A DNA stretch of 64,000 bases. Origin: Streptomyces griseoluteus (lineage in GTDB: Bacteria > Actinomycetota > Actinomycetes > Streptomycetales > Streptomycetaceae). The first letter of the stretch is position 1, and each line of letters begins with the position of its first letter. Made by a program: the position numbers and the translations under genes. The stretch covers positions 62,001 through 126,000 of the forward strand of contig NZ_SRRU01000010.1 of NCBI RefSeq assembly GCF_004784465.1. Reading direction: 5' to 3'. Below are positions 26,719-34,349 of this stretch, one piece after another. The notes beneath the pieces were generated by a model. It was given only the letters and a program-made list of their open reading frames with translations. It did not search any database and had not been told where the DNA came from.

Positions 26719-27825
26719 ATGAGCATGACCGATGCCGGGGTCACGACGATCACGCTGACCGAGGCCGAGCTGGACCGCTGGGTCACGCACGCCCCGACCC
26801 GCGGGCTGCTCGCCGGTGACGGACTGCCCCCCGACACCGGCCCGCTGACCTTCGCCCCGCTGCGCGCGCACGGGCTGCGCAGGCTCGCCGACGCGACCGA
26901 CGGCCCGTGCCGGCTGGCGGACGAGCTGCGGGACCGGCTGGTCATCGGGGAACTGCTCAACCCGGCCGGGACGGAGCGCGAGTCGATACTGCTCGACGGC
27001 GCGACGGGGGAGATCACCACGGCGTACCTCGTGGACCCGTCGCGTACCCGGCCCTTCGCGCCCTCGCTCACCACCATGCTGCGCTTCGCCGCCGTCACCG
27101 AGGAACTGGCGGGCCTGCGCGGCCGGTTCGCCTCTCTCGCGGGGCAGTACGGGCCGGGCGTCGCCGGTGAGGCGTCCCGCCGGCTGCTGGCACTGTTCGA
27201 GGCGGGGACGGACGGCGCGGTCCCGGCGTACTGGAAGGCGGCGGCGCTGATCCGCCCATTGTCCCTGGTCCCGGCGCCGGGATCGGCGGGGCTGGCGCTG
27301 GAGATGCCGGGACGGCTGCTGGACCAGGAGTTCGGGCACGGGCGCGTGGCCCGCTTCGAGGAGACCGACTTCCCGCCCACGCTCACCCACGAGCCGACGC
27401 GGCGCTTCCTGCGCGAGACGGGGCTGCCGGAGGAGGTGGTCAACACGGAACTGCTGCTGCCGACGCTCACGGAGTACTACGCCGACGAGTGCGAGGCCGA
27501 CCACCTGATCCGCCTCGGCTCCCTCACCCCGGACACCACCCTCGTCCTCGACGGCCGCACCGGCGCGGTCCTCACCTACTCCGACACCACCCTCCACCCC
27601 CTCAACACCGACGTCTCCACCCTGGCCTACACCCTCTGGCTCCTCCACCACGAACGCACCATCGACACCCATCTCTCCGGCGAGCTGACGACCCTGGCGT
27701 ACGACCAGCTGGCAGCGGCGATGCTGGACACACTCGCTGTGCTGGACCCGACGGGGATGTCGCCCGGCAGCTCCTGGCACTACTGGACGGAGCTGCTGCG
27801 GGGCGAGACGGGCGGGGTGCTCTGA
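26719..27825 (+). CDS. SUKH-4-type immunity-family protein
   Basis: A 368-residue protein with two consecutive SUKH-like halves: LLAGDGLPPDTGPLTFAPL with LRRLADA, then FLRETGLPEEVVNTELLLPTL with LIRLGSLTPDTTLVLDGRTG. SUKH proteins often neutralise polymorphic toxins, but many streptomycete copies are orphans; no toxin gene is adjacent. The ATG at 26719 follows GGGGGAG. Upstream TAGGGT (26643-26648) could be a -10, although TTGTCA lies only 11 bases before it. Confidence 0.7.
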   Translation: MSMTDAGVTTITLTEAELDRWVTHAPTRGLLAGDGLPPDTGPLTFAPLRAHGLRRLADATDGPCRLADELRDRLVIGELLNPAGTERESILLDGATGEITTAYLVDPSRTRPFAPSLTTMLRFAAVTEELAGLRGRFASLAGQYGPGVAGEASRRLLALFEAGTDGAVPAYWKAAALIRPLSLVPAPGSAGLALEMPGRLLDQEFGHGRVARFEETDFPPTLTHEPTRRFLRETGLPEEVVNTELLLPTLTEYYADECEADHLIRLGSLTPDTTLVLDGRTGAVLTYSDTTLHPLNTDVSTLAYTLWLLHHERTIDTHLSGELTTLAYDQLAAAMLDTLAVLDPTGMSPGSSWHYWTELLRGETGGVL

Positions 27826-27848
27826 GGAGCCCGGCACGCCGACAGCGC

Positions 27849-27881
27849 AAAGGGGCGGCACCTGTCAGGTGCCGCCCCTTT
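27849..27881. terminator. Terminator between the SUKH gene and attL
   Basis: A perfect 15-bp stem (arm AAAGGGGCGGCACCT, loop GTC) with A/T ends lies 23 bases after the stop. Confidence 0.88.
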
Positions 27882-27900
27882 GGATCTCCCGCTGAACCGC

Positions 27901-27945
27901 CGGAGGCCGTGGCGGGAATCGAACCCGCGTAACTCGCTTTGCAGG
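27901..27945. repeat. attL core, fragment of tRNA-Cys
   Basis: The 45 bases are identical to 45517-45561. They hold the 3' half of the tRNA (anticodon loop to discriminator) and then diverge, so this copy is a tRNA fragment without the 5' half and not a functional tRNA. Confidence 0.92.
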
Positions 27946-28062
27946 TTTGTCCGGGCTGGTCAGGGCATGATCCGGGGGCGTTCACAGGCGTTCAATCGTG
28001 TGCGGCCGGCGGCACCGGGGAGCTGAGCGGATGGTCCCGAACGGCCGCGTACGGCTACGAAC

Positions 28063-28080
28063 GAGACGGAAACTGAGACG
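28063..28080 (+). promoter_or_regulatory. Candidate left integrase arm-type site
   Basis: GAGACGG (28063-28069) and AACTGAGACG (28071-28080) match the 12-bp tandem units at 45434-45456 beside attR. They lie 118 bases inside attL. The rest of 27946-28357 shows no gene or other clear structure. Confidence 0.5.
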
Positions 28081-28357
28081 AAGTTAGGACGGCTGGCTGA
28101 CCTGGCCCCGGCATGCAGGGCGGCACTCTGTGTGGGGTGCCGCCTCTTGGGGCATGGGCTGGGGGGACTGTCAAGATGCGGCACTGAACAGGCAAAATGG
28201 CGTTTGTTGGCGTTGGCTGCCCTCGGAGTCGTGCGGGGCTGTTGTGCCCTCCAGGTGCGACTGGGCCCCATCGCGCGATCTTGTCGATACCCCAGCAGAT
28301 CTGAAGCCAGACGTGCTGTAGCCCCAGCTCGACGACACCGGGGTAACGGGTCTTGCG

Positions 28358-28639
28358 CTAGGGCTGCTTCGGTCTGCACTTTTGGCACGGGACGAGTCCC
28401 GCCTGCAAGGCTTCGTACAAGGTGATCTCATCCGGCCGGTTCCCCGGCCGACACCGCTTGTCCCAGCCTGTGTGGTAGACGGTGCCTCGCCCCATTGGTC
28501 CACTGGGCGTCTTCCACCACTTCGACACGGCCACCTTCGTCTCCAAATGGTCCAACTGCCGCTGCACCTGCTCCAGCTCAGCCCGCAGCTCCTGCTGACG
28601 TTCCTGTAGTCGTGTGCGTGCTGCGCTGGCGGTCTCCAT
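28358..28639 (-). CDS. Small coiled-coil protein with C-terminal Cys motif (AICE cargo)
   Basis: A 93-residue protein I do not recognise. Residues 8-40 are strongly coiled-coil (RLQERQQELRAELEQVQRQL). The C-terminal half has WWKTPSG, YHTGWDKRCRPG and the ending LVPCQKCRPKQP, so one Cys plus a CxxC could bind zinc. The ATG at 28639 is preceded by AGAGGA about 12 bases upstream; an upstream in-frame start would add an atypical extension. It reads toward attL, against its neighbours. Confidence 0.6.
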   Translation of the reverse strand: METASAARTRLQERQQELRAELEQVQRQLDHLETKVAVSKWWKTPSGPMGRGTVYHTGWDKRCRPGNRPDEITLYEALQAGLVPCQKCRPKQP

Positions 28640-28799
28640 TTGGCGTTCGGTCCTCTCGCAGTCCAGGCGCCGAATCGCGGCGGCGCTCGCCTGAAAGTAC
28701 CTCGATGAGCTAGGCAGAGAGGGCCAGATGGCAGTGATCACCCGTGCTGCACCTGATGTGAGTTGAGTCCGAGTCCAGTGCAAGCCGAGGGGTGCAGCG

Positions 28800-28955
28800 A
28801 TGTCGACTGCCCGCCGCTTGCCCTCTCTACGGAGCGGCCTGACTGCGTGCTTCATCTACTTCTGGCCTCTCTACACCGGCCAGGTCATCCCCATCGGGGC
28901 CTGGCGGGGCCGGATGTGGCTGGACACCTGGGGTGTAGCTGGGAAGACACACTAG
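28800..28955 (+). CDS. Possible 51-aa Trp-rich small protein
   Basis: ATG at 28800 is preceded 7 bases upstream by GAGGGG, and the frame runs to TAG at 28953. The peptide has a basic start, then LTACFIYFWPLYTGQVIPIG, which could be a membrane segment, and RGRMWLDTWGV. I know no family. The support is the ribosome-binding site and composition only. Outside this frame, 28640-29038 shows nothing recognisable. Confidence 0.35.
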   Translation: MSTARRLPSLRSGLTACFIYFWPLYTGQVIPIGAWRGRMWLDTWGVAGKTH

Positions 28956-29038
28956 GAGGGCGCGGCCGTCGGCCGCCTCCTCCTCGTTTGTGAGTAAGAC
29001 GCTGCCAGAGCAATAGGCCATCCAGCAGACTGGCGACC

Positions 29039-29680
29039 ATGGACTGGATCTCACCCGTCTCCGGACTTGTTGGCGCCCTGGTGGGTGCGGGGCTGTCATA
29101 CCTCGGTACACACCGGGCACAGGCTAAGGCACTGGCTGATGCCCGTTCGGCCCGTCTTGAGGCCAAGCAGGACCAAGCCGTCGCCACGTTGGCCGAGACC
29201 TTTCGTGACCTTCAGAAGCATGTCCGGGAGACCCCAAGCGAATGGGAGCCAGGGATCGATGCAGCGGCGACCGCCGCCGCAACGGCAGCACGACAAGCGT
29301 GGGACAAGAACCTACAAGACTTCATTGCGCCGGCCCGTTTGGCCATCGGGGTTATGCGGGATAAGAAGCTGCGCTACCGCCTCAAGGAGACCATGGACCT
29401 GCTGGAGGAATGGGACAGGGGGCTAGTGTATGCATTCCACGGCCGTTCCCGCGCTTGGGTGCTGCGCGAGGTGATTGCCCATGCTGTGGAGTGCGTAGGA
29501 GCTTGGCAGCGGGAAGAGACACTGCCCGAACCGAACTACGCCTTCCGGGAGGCACGGGAGTCCATGCAGGCTAAGCGGGATGAGTGGGAGGCCGTTGCGG
29601 AGGCCGAGGAGGAGGACCGGCTCCGGCGAAGCGCCGAACGCAACAGCGCAGGCGCGCCACCACTCCCCGGAGGCAACTGA
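29039..29680 (+). CDS. Membrane-anchored helical protein, unknown function (AICE cargo)
   Basis: A 213-residue protein. Residues 5-24 form one N-terminal membrane segment (SPVSGLVGALVGAGLSYLGT); the rest is predicted mainly helical and charged (AKALADARSARLEAKQDQAV, LRYRLKETMDLLEEWDRGL, EAEEEDRLRRSAERN). Proteins of this layout are common on actinomycete elements, but no function is known to me. No good ribosome-binding site precedes the ATG. A strong terminator follows 5 bases after the stop, so it is transcribed separately from the next gene. Confidence 0.72.
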   Translation: MDWISPVSGLVGALVGAGLSYLGTHRAQAKALADARSARLEAKQDQAVATLAETFRDLQKHVRETPSEWEPGIDAAATAAATAARQAWDKNLQDFIAPARLAIGVMRDKKLRYRLKETMDLLEEWDRGLVYAFHGRSRAWVLREVIAHAVECVGAWQREETLPEPNYAFREARESMQAKRDEWEAVAEAEEEDRLRRSAERNSAGAPPLPGGN

Positions 29681-29684
29681 TATG

Positions 29685-29714
29685 ACCTCCTGCGGCCATA
29701 GGGCCGCAGGAGGT
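29685..29714 (+). terminator. Terminator after the 213-aa gene
   Basis: A perfect 13-bp stem (arm ACCTCCTGCGGCC, loop ATAG) follows directly on the gene. The following gap to 29940 holds no gene; a weak TATGCT (29886-29891) is the only -10-like sequence. Confidence 0.85.
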
Positions 29715-29940
29715 GCAATAAGCGACGGGCTGCTCAGCCGCACTTGGTCACCAGCGGCCGTCAGGTCGTGGTCAGCAACTACCGCATGCACCCGCAGGCA
29801 CCTACTCAAGCCACTCCGATGAACGCCCCACGCTCCATAGAGGTAGACGCATACAAAAGACGTACCGATGCTTGCCCCACAGGCTTATGCTCTGGAGGGG
29901 CTCTACGTACGGAGTCGCATGGTAACCGGGGAGGGATCTG

Positions 29941-31908
29941 GTGCTGCCACCGCAGGCATTGAAGAGACTTGTGCAGCCAGCATACGATTTGCTAGCGGAG
30001 GATCCACCCGTGCTTCGCTCGAAAATTCCCGTCAGCGTCAAAAGCTGGCGCAATGGGCTCGAGGAAGCCGGGATCACCCCCCAGTGCAATCCCATTGCCA
30101 AGGAGATAGATAAACTCCGCGACGCCGTAATCTCCCACGACGCTAAAGCTATTCGTATCAGAAGTGCCGCCCTAGCTCAGAGGACTCAGGAAATATGCTC
30201 AAGCCTGGGCATTCTCACTGCTTGCAAAGTTTCGTCTGACGGAAGGAACGCAAATGCTGTTAAGAGCTTGCTCGCCCTAGCCAATGTCACGTTGAAGTGC
30301 TGCACGGGCGAGGCGTCACCTGTCGAAGCGGATGAGGTCACAGAGTCAACGCTAGCGGCGATTGAACGACTCTTCTCCGAATCTCCGCATTTGCACGACG
30401 ACCCCTGCATGGAGGTATTTGAGCTCCGAAGGGAAGAAGTTTCTGATGATAGCGGAATCTTTTCCGAGTCCCGACTATACGGGCGCTATTATGGTCGTTA
30501 CGGCCAGCTTGCCTCTAAGGTCGACGAGATATGGTCAGCACTGACAGACTCTCCTCCATCATTGATGGGCGGTATATCGCCCGCATGGATGCTCATGTAC
30601 GCGACTTACCCATTGACAATGTATCGGGCGGCCGTATTCGCTAAGGATCAAATAAGGCGCAGCTTCACAGCAGACCCCGCAGTCAGCGCCGCAGCCCTTC
30701 GCGCATACAAGCTCGGCATCGAAAGGAGTAAAGCGAATCACGCGGGCATCGTCAGGACTCAGAAAGCCGCAATTGCGAGTACAACAAGCGCAGAGAAGGC
30801 CGAGCTGACGCTCGACCTGTATCGACGGGTGATCGAGGGTCAATTCCGCCCTTGGGCTTGGACCCTGTTGCAACTTAGAGGGCGCGTTGGTCCGCGATTG
30901 CCCGAATTGAATTCCCTCAGAGAAATGCTGCTCGCCGATGGGCACTGCGTCATGAAAGACGCCGCCCGCGCCATTCTGCCCGCCGCCCGCAATGCTGCTG
31001 CCCATGAAGACTTTGTGTGGGATGAAGAACTAGAAAAGATGCATATAGGTGACGCCGTAACATCTGTTACTGAGCTTGAGGAGGCCATCAGTCGAGCCTA
31101 CGACTTCATGTGCGGGTGCGAGTGCGCCATAGTTGAGTGCCGAGCCAACGATCCGGATTTGGTCGAAGCTATGGCCTCCGAAGATCCACCGGATGGCTCA
31201 CTTACCCGCAACGTCACCGTCGCTATAAATATGTTCGGGACGAACGGACTGCGCGTGAAATCGCACACGCTTGATCGTGGCGTCCTCGCTGTGCACGTAG
31301 AAGGGTGGGATCTGCAATCCGTCAACCCTGGTCTCCAGGCTCTCACGACTGCGTCCCAGATCCTCCCTAAGGTCCGCAGGTTTCAGGTTCGCGTGGGCAG
31401 TCCCGCCGTGCTGGCAGCAGACATTGACCGATCTCCTCTGGAGAAGAACTGGGATGTTTGGCTACAAGCCCGCAGTCGGTTCAGTGAGATGCCATTGAGT
31501 ACATTCCTTCCGGCGAATGCGGCAGTTCGCATGGCCGTTGAGTCGCCCACAGAAGCAATTCGAGCCGTCACATGGTTGGCGCTCAATGATGCCATGCATG
31601 CGTGCGCGGATGCCGTAATGGTAAGCCGCGATCGTCGGCGCTTTAAGCGCCTATGGCCACATTTCCAAGCACGTCTGGAACTAATCACCCATTCGGTAAC
31701 GGTGGCGAACGAGATCGTCGGCGTGGACGATGAGGCGGCGACCGCTGCACAAGAGTTGCTCAAAAGGGTTGCTCTAGAAGTGAATAAGCCTGCGAAGGAT
31801 ATAGTTGTGAGCCTCATAGCCGGTCTAGGAAATACGATTGAACGGCGCTGGAAAGAACTTGGGCCGGTGCCTGTTCTTCCAACATTAGATAAGACACCAT
31901 TGCACTGA
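29941..31908 (+). CDS. 655-aa low-GC cargo protein with HEPN-type R-x4-H motif
   Basis: Large soluble protein without a named family that I recognise. Base composition is clearly lower in GC than the surrounding AICE and chromosome, suggesting separate acquisition. In the middle, at residues 347-360, PAARNAAAHEDFVW carries R350-N-x3-H355, the R-x4-6-H signature (with polar residue after Arg) of HEPN ribonucleases, in a helical setting followed by a second helix (LEEAISRAYDFM). The N-terminal 330 and C-terminal 240 residues give no motif I can name. GTG start after GGGAGG. Position near attL, outside the transfer genes, is typical of cargo. A role in phage defence is an inference. Confidence 0.7.
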   Translation: MLPPQALKRLVQPAYDLLAEDPPVLRSKIPVSVKSWRNGLEEAGITPQCNPIAKEIDKLRDAVISHDAKAIRIRSAALAQRTQEICSSLGILTACKVSSDGRNANAVKSLLALANVTLKCCTGEASPVEADEVTESTLAAIERLFSESPHLHDDPCMEVFELRREEVSDDSGIFSESRLYGRYYGRYGQLASKVDEIWSALTDSPPSLMGGISPAWMLMYATYPLTMYRAAVFAKDQIRRSFTADPAVSAAALRAYKLGIERSKANHAGIVRTQKAAIASTTSAEKAELTLDLYRRVIEGQFRPWAWTLLQLRGRVGPRLPELNSLREMLLADGHCVMKDAARAILPAARNAAAHEDFVWDEELEKMHIGDAVTSVTELEEAISRAYDFMCGCECAIVECRANDPDLVEAMASEDPPDGSLTRNVTVAINMFGTNGLRVKSHTLDRGVLAVHVEGWDLQSVNPGLQALTTASQILPKVRRFQVRVGSPAVLAADIDRSPLEKNWDVWLQARSRFSEMPLSTFLPANAAVRMAVESPTEAIRAVTWLALNDAMHACADAVMVSRDRRRFKRLWPHFQARLELITHSVTVANEIVGVDDEAATAAQELLKRVALEVNKPAKDIVVSLIAGLGNTIERRWKELGPVPVLPTLDKTPLH

Positions 31909-32010
31909 TACAGACTTTTTACTCTTGCGTGCCCGCATCGCGCGCTGACGGCTCTCTAATATGCCGGCTCGCACCAGTGAGTCAGGCCCCAAGCCGGCTG
32001 CGCCTGTCCG

Positions 32011-32844
32011 TCAGCGTGCGCCGCCACCGCTGATGTCAGCGGGAGCCCTTCCCACGGCCAGTAGGTGCGAACTGGCAGCGAGCAATTCCGGGTACGGCTC
32101 GGCCATACGGGCCGCCTCCATGGCCGACGCGATCAGCTCATCGGTGGGCCCCTCACCCGGCTGCTGCTCGGCTGTCTTCACGAGCGACCACGCGGGCCCC
32201 TCGATCCCGAAGACCTGTACGTCAGTCAGTCCGGACGCCACCAGCTCCGAGACCAACTCCTCAGCCCTGTGGAAGTAGGACAGGGTGAACCCTCGCACAC
32301 CGTCATAGACGGCTGTCTCAAGAATCTTGGAGACGGAGTCACGGATTCGTTCCGTGTGGAGGTGGGCGTACGTCACGTGTTCAAAGAGCGAGGCGTACCG
32401 GTTGATGGCCGCGGCTGCGACCAGCCCGCCCGGCTTCACCACGCGGTGGGCTTCCGCCAGCGCGGTACGTCGGTCCTTGGGGTCGGGCAGGTGATACAGC
32501 GGCCCGAGGAGTTGTACGACATCGAAACTGTCGTCCGGCTCGCTCAGATCACGGGCGTCTCCAACGACCGCTGAGCACACGGCCGACGCGCTCTCGACGT
32601 GCCGGGGGACCGGGTCCACCAGTGTCACGTCGTAGCCGTCCCTCACCAACCAATCGGCATGAATCCCCGTCCCCCCACCCACGTCGAGCACACGGGCCGG
32701 CGCGGGGGGCAAGAAGCGTCGGAGAAGCTCTTGCGTCCTGGCCAGCTCCATCCGTCCGTCTGCCGATGTGCGCAGGCGGTCGTCCTCGTTCACCGTCTCG
32801 CCATAGAACCGCATCACGGAGGGAGCCAATTCGAGATTCGACAT
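32011..32844 (-). CDS. Class I SAM-dependent methyltransferase
   Basis: A 277-residue Rossmann methyltransferase. Motif I is VLDVGGGTGIHADWL (about residues 51-65), followed by VTLVDPVPRHVE, GDARDLSEPDDSFDVVQLLG and a post-motif HRVVKPGGLVAAAAIN. It resembles UbiE/small-molecule methyltransferases; the substrate is unknown. It is divergent from the GntR gene with 56 bases between starts. On its strand, CTGGAC (32880-32875) and GATACT (32856-32851) form a promoter with an 18-bp spacer, and transcription would begin at the ATG itself. The GntR operator occupies that spacer. Confidence 0.85.
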   Translation of the reverse strand: MSNLELAPSVMRFYGETVNEDDRLRTSADGRMELARTQELLRRFLPPAPARVLDVGGGTGIHADWLVRDGYDVTLVDPVPRHVESASAVCSAVVGDARDLSEPDDSFDVVQLLGPLYHLPDPKDRRTALAEAHRVVKPGGLVAAAAINRYASLFEHVTYAHLHTERIRDSVSKILETAVYDGVRGFTLSYFHRAEELVSELVASGLTDVQVFGIEGPAWSLVKTAEQQPGEGPTDELIASAMEAARMAEPYPELLAASSHLLAVGRAPADISGGGAR

Positions 32845-32861
32845 GCTCGCAGTATCGTGTG

Positions 32862-32881
32862 TACCGGTGGACCAGTCCAGC
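32862..32881. promoter_or_regulatory. Imperfect GntR operator in the divergent promoter
   Basis: On the minus strand it reads CTGGACTGG, TCCA, CCGGTaC, an imperfect copy of the two palindromes at 33633 and 33734. It overlaps the candidate methyltransferase promoter and lies just before gntR, so it would control both. Confidence 0.6.
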
Positions 32882-32900
32882 GTGCGAGGTAGAGGAAACC

Positions 32901-33617
32901 ATGGCTGTTCTGAAGTACGAGGAGATCGCCGAGTCGCTTCGCGCCCGCATCGCCGCTGGTGAGTTCGCCCCGGGCGAGACCATCCCGTCCGGCCGAGACC
33001 TGGCCGAGCAGTGGGACGTGTCGCGCGCCACCGCCATCAAGGCGGTGGATGTGCTCCGCAACGACGGCGTGGTGGTGGCCAAGCAAGGGACCGGCTTCGT
33101 GGTCACGGAGACACCCGTGGCGAGGCCCGCCGGCGCCCGTCGGGCTGGGTCGGCACGCATCCTCGGCGGGATGCCGTTCCTGCGGGTCGGGGCACCCGAC
33201 TGGGCCGAACCGCCCACGCGCGTGGCCAACGCGCTTGGCTTGGCCCCCGGCGTACAGGCGCTTCGCCGCGTCCGCATCCTCCAACTCCCTGACGGAAGCC
33301 CCAACAGTTGCGTGGAAGCGTGGTTCCCTCCTGAGATCGGAGAGGCGGCCCCCCGGCTCTCCGACACAGCGCCCATCGCTGAGGGCACGACTCGCTACGT
33401 CCGCCGGCAGACCGGACGGTTCCCAGTGGAAGGAGTGGACGTAACCACCGTCCGGCTGGCCACCGAAGTTGAGGCAGAGCGGTTGGGGGTTGAGGAGGGC
33501 AGTGCTGTCGCGGTCCTCCTGCACACGGCGCACGACCAGGAGGGACGCCCGTTGGTCTGCGAAGAGGGCGTTACGCCTGCATCGCTCTTCGAGCAGGTGG
33601 ACACCTACGCGATGTAG
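32901..33617 (+). CDS. GntR/HutC-type regulator (KorSA-like)
   Basis: A 238-residue repressor. An N-terminal winged helix is at residues 5-70 (YEEIAESLRARIAAGEFAPG, IPSGRDLAEQWDVSRATAIK, VLRNDGVVVAKQGTGFVV), with a UTRA ligand domain at about 85-235. In pSAM2, the GntR protein KorSA represses the transfer and replication genes; this protein occupies the matching place. The ATG at 32901 has AGAGGA upstream. Three related palindromes around the gene are probable binding sites, so autoregulation is likely. Confidence 0.85.
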   Translation: MAVLKYEEIAESLRARIAAGEFAPGETIPSGRDLAEQWDVSRATAIKAVDVLRNDGVVVAKQGTGFVVTETPVARPAGARRAGSARILGGMPFLRVGAPDWAEPPTRVANALGLAPGVQALRRVRILQLPDGSPNSCVEAWFPPEIGEAAPRLSDTAPIAEGTTRYVRRQTGRFPVEGVDVTTVRLATEVEAERLGVEEGSAVAVLLHTAHDQEGRPLVCEEGVTPASLFEQVDTYAM

Positions 33618-33632
33618 GCGCGACCTCAATCG

Positions 33633-33664
33633 AAGCTGGACCGGTCCGCCGGTCCAGCTTTTTT
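33633..33664 (+). terminator. Operator-like palindrome that also forms the gntR terminator
   Basis: AAGCTGGACCGG (33633-33644) and its perfect complement (33649-33660) flank TCCG, followed by TTTTTT. It contains the CTGGACCGG / CCGGTCCAG operator arms and also meets the criteria for an intrinsic terminator. Confidence 0.75.
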
Positions 33665-33733
33665 GATGCCTTGTCAGCGTAGCTGAGCTGGTCAAACGTG
33701 CTCGCTCGCTCACCAACTCGCGATTCGCGGCCT

Positions 33734-33759
33734 GACTGGACCGGTCCACCGGTCCAGTC
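33734..33759. promoter_or_regulatory. Second perfect GntR-operator palindrome
   Basis: 11-bp perfect arms (GACTGGACCGG and its complement) flank TCCA. It lies about 320 bases before the transfer operon, where repression of transfer would be expected. Confidence 0.65.
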
Positions 33760-33925
33760 TGTTTCATGCAGCGCCGCACCGCTCTCCAGCGGAACGGTTC
33801 TGGTTCGGGATTGCCTGCCATAACGGGAGGCCCCGCGCTGGGAGTTGCTTGAGAACTGCATAGGTGGGCCCCGCCTCCCCGAGTCGAAAAGGCGGTCCGC
33901 GCGGCATCTGGCTGCGCTTCAACCT

Positions 33926-34042
33926 CGCGGCGTACGCCGCGCCGGTTGCCTCCGCTGCTCGTCTCGCACGAGCAGCGCTGAGGGGAGCCGGATCTACCGA
34001 CTTCAACGGCGCGCGGCCCCGGTGTTGGAGCACCGGGGCCGC
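33926..34042. repeat. Cluster of three perfect inverted repeats before the transfer operon
   Basis: CGCGGCGTACGCCGCG (33926-33941) is a 16-bp palindrome. CGCTGCTCGT pairs with 33968-33977, and GCGGCCCCGGTG (34013-34024) pairs with 34031-34042. The remaining part of the 33618-34079 gap has no gene. The cluster could be a structured leader or a cis-acting site. Confidence 0.6.
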
Positions 34043-34079
34043 TGTTCGGGCCGTTCCTGTGTGGAAGGAACCAGACCCA

Positions 34080-34349
34080 ATGAGCCACATCGTTACTGTT
34101 CAGGGCGCTGTTACGGCGTTCGAGGACTTCATGGAGCCGACCAGCGCGGAGCTGGACGCGATCGAGCGGGAGATGCCCGTCATCCTGGCGGACGTTGACC
34201 TGCTGGACGCGCACATCGCCACCATCGACCGCACCCCGACCGAGCTGGACGCCCGCCGTATCCGCCGGGCCCGCCGCCGGGCGCTGGCCGCCCGCGTCGC
34301 CCTGCTCAACCAGACGGTCGGCACGAGCCTGCCGGGTGGTGCGGCGTGA
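34080..34349 (+). CDS. DUF6284 family protein
   Basis: An 89-residue protein typical of Streptomyces AICEs: MSHIVTVQGAVTAFEDFMEP, PVILADVDLLDAHIATIDR, ELDARRIRRARRRALAARVA. Function is unknown. It is the first gene of a tightly packed run (34080-35855) in which each stop overlaps the next start. An Arg-rich helix in the second half could bind nucleic acid, but this is only composition. Confidence 0.82.
   Translation: MSHIVTVQGAVTAFEDFMEPTSAELDAIEREMPVILADVDLLDAHIATIDRTPTELDARRIRRARRRALAARVALLNQTVGTSLPGGAA

Noticed and set aside
27901-27945. Second tRNA-Cys gene
   Set aside because: Only the 3' half is present; sequence after the anticodon loop diverges, so it is an att remnant.
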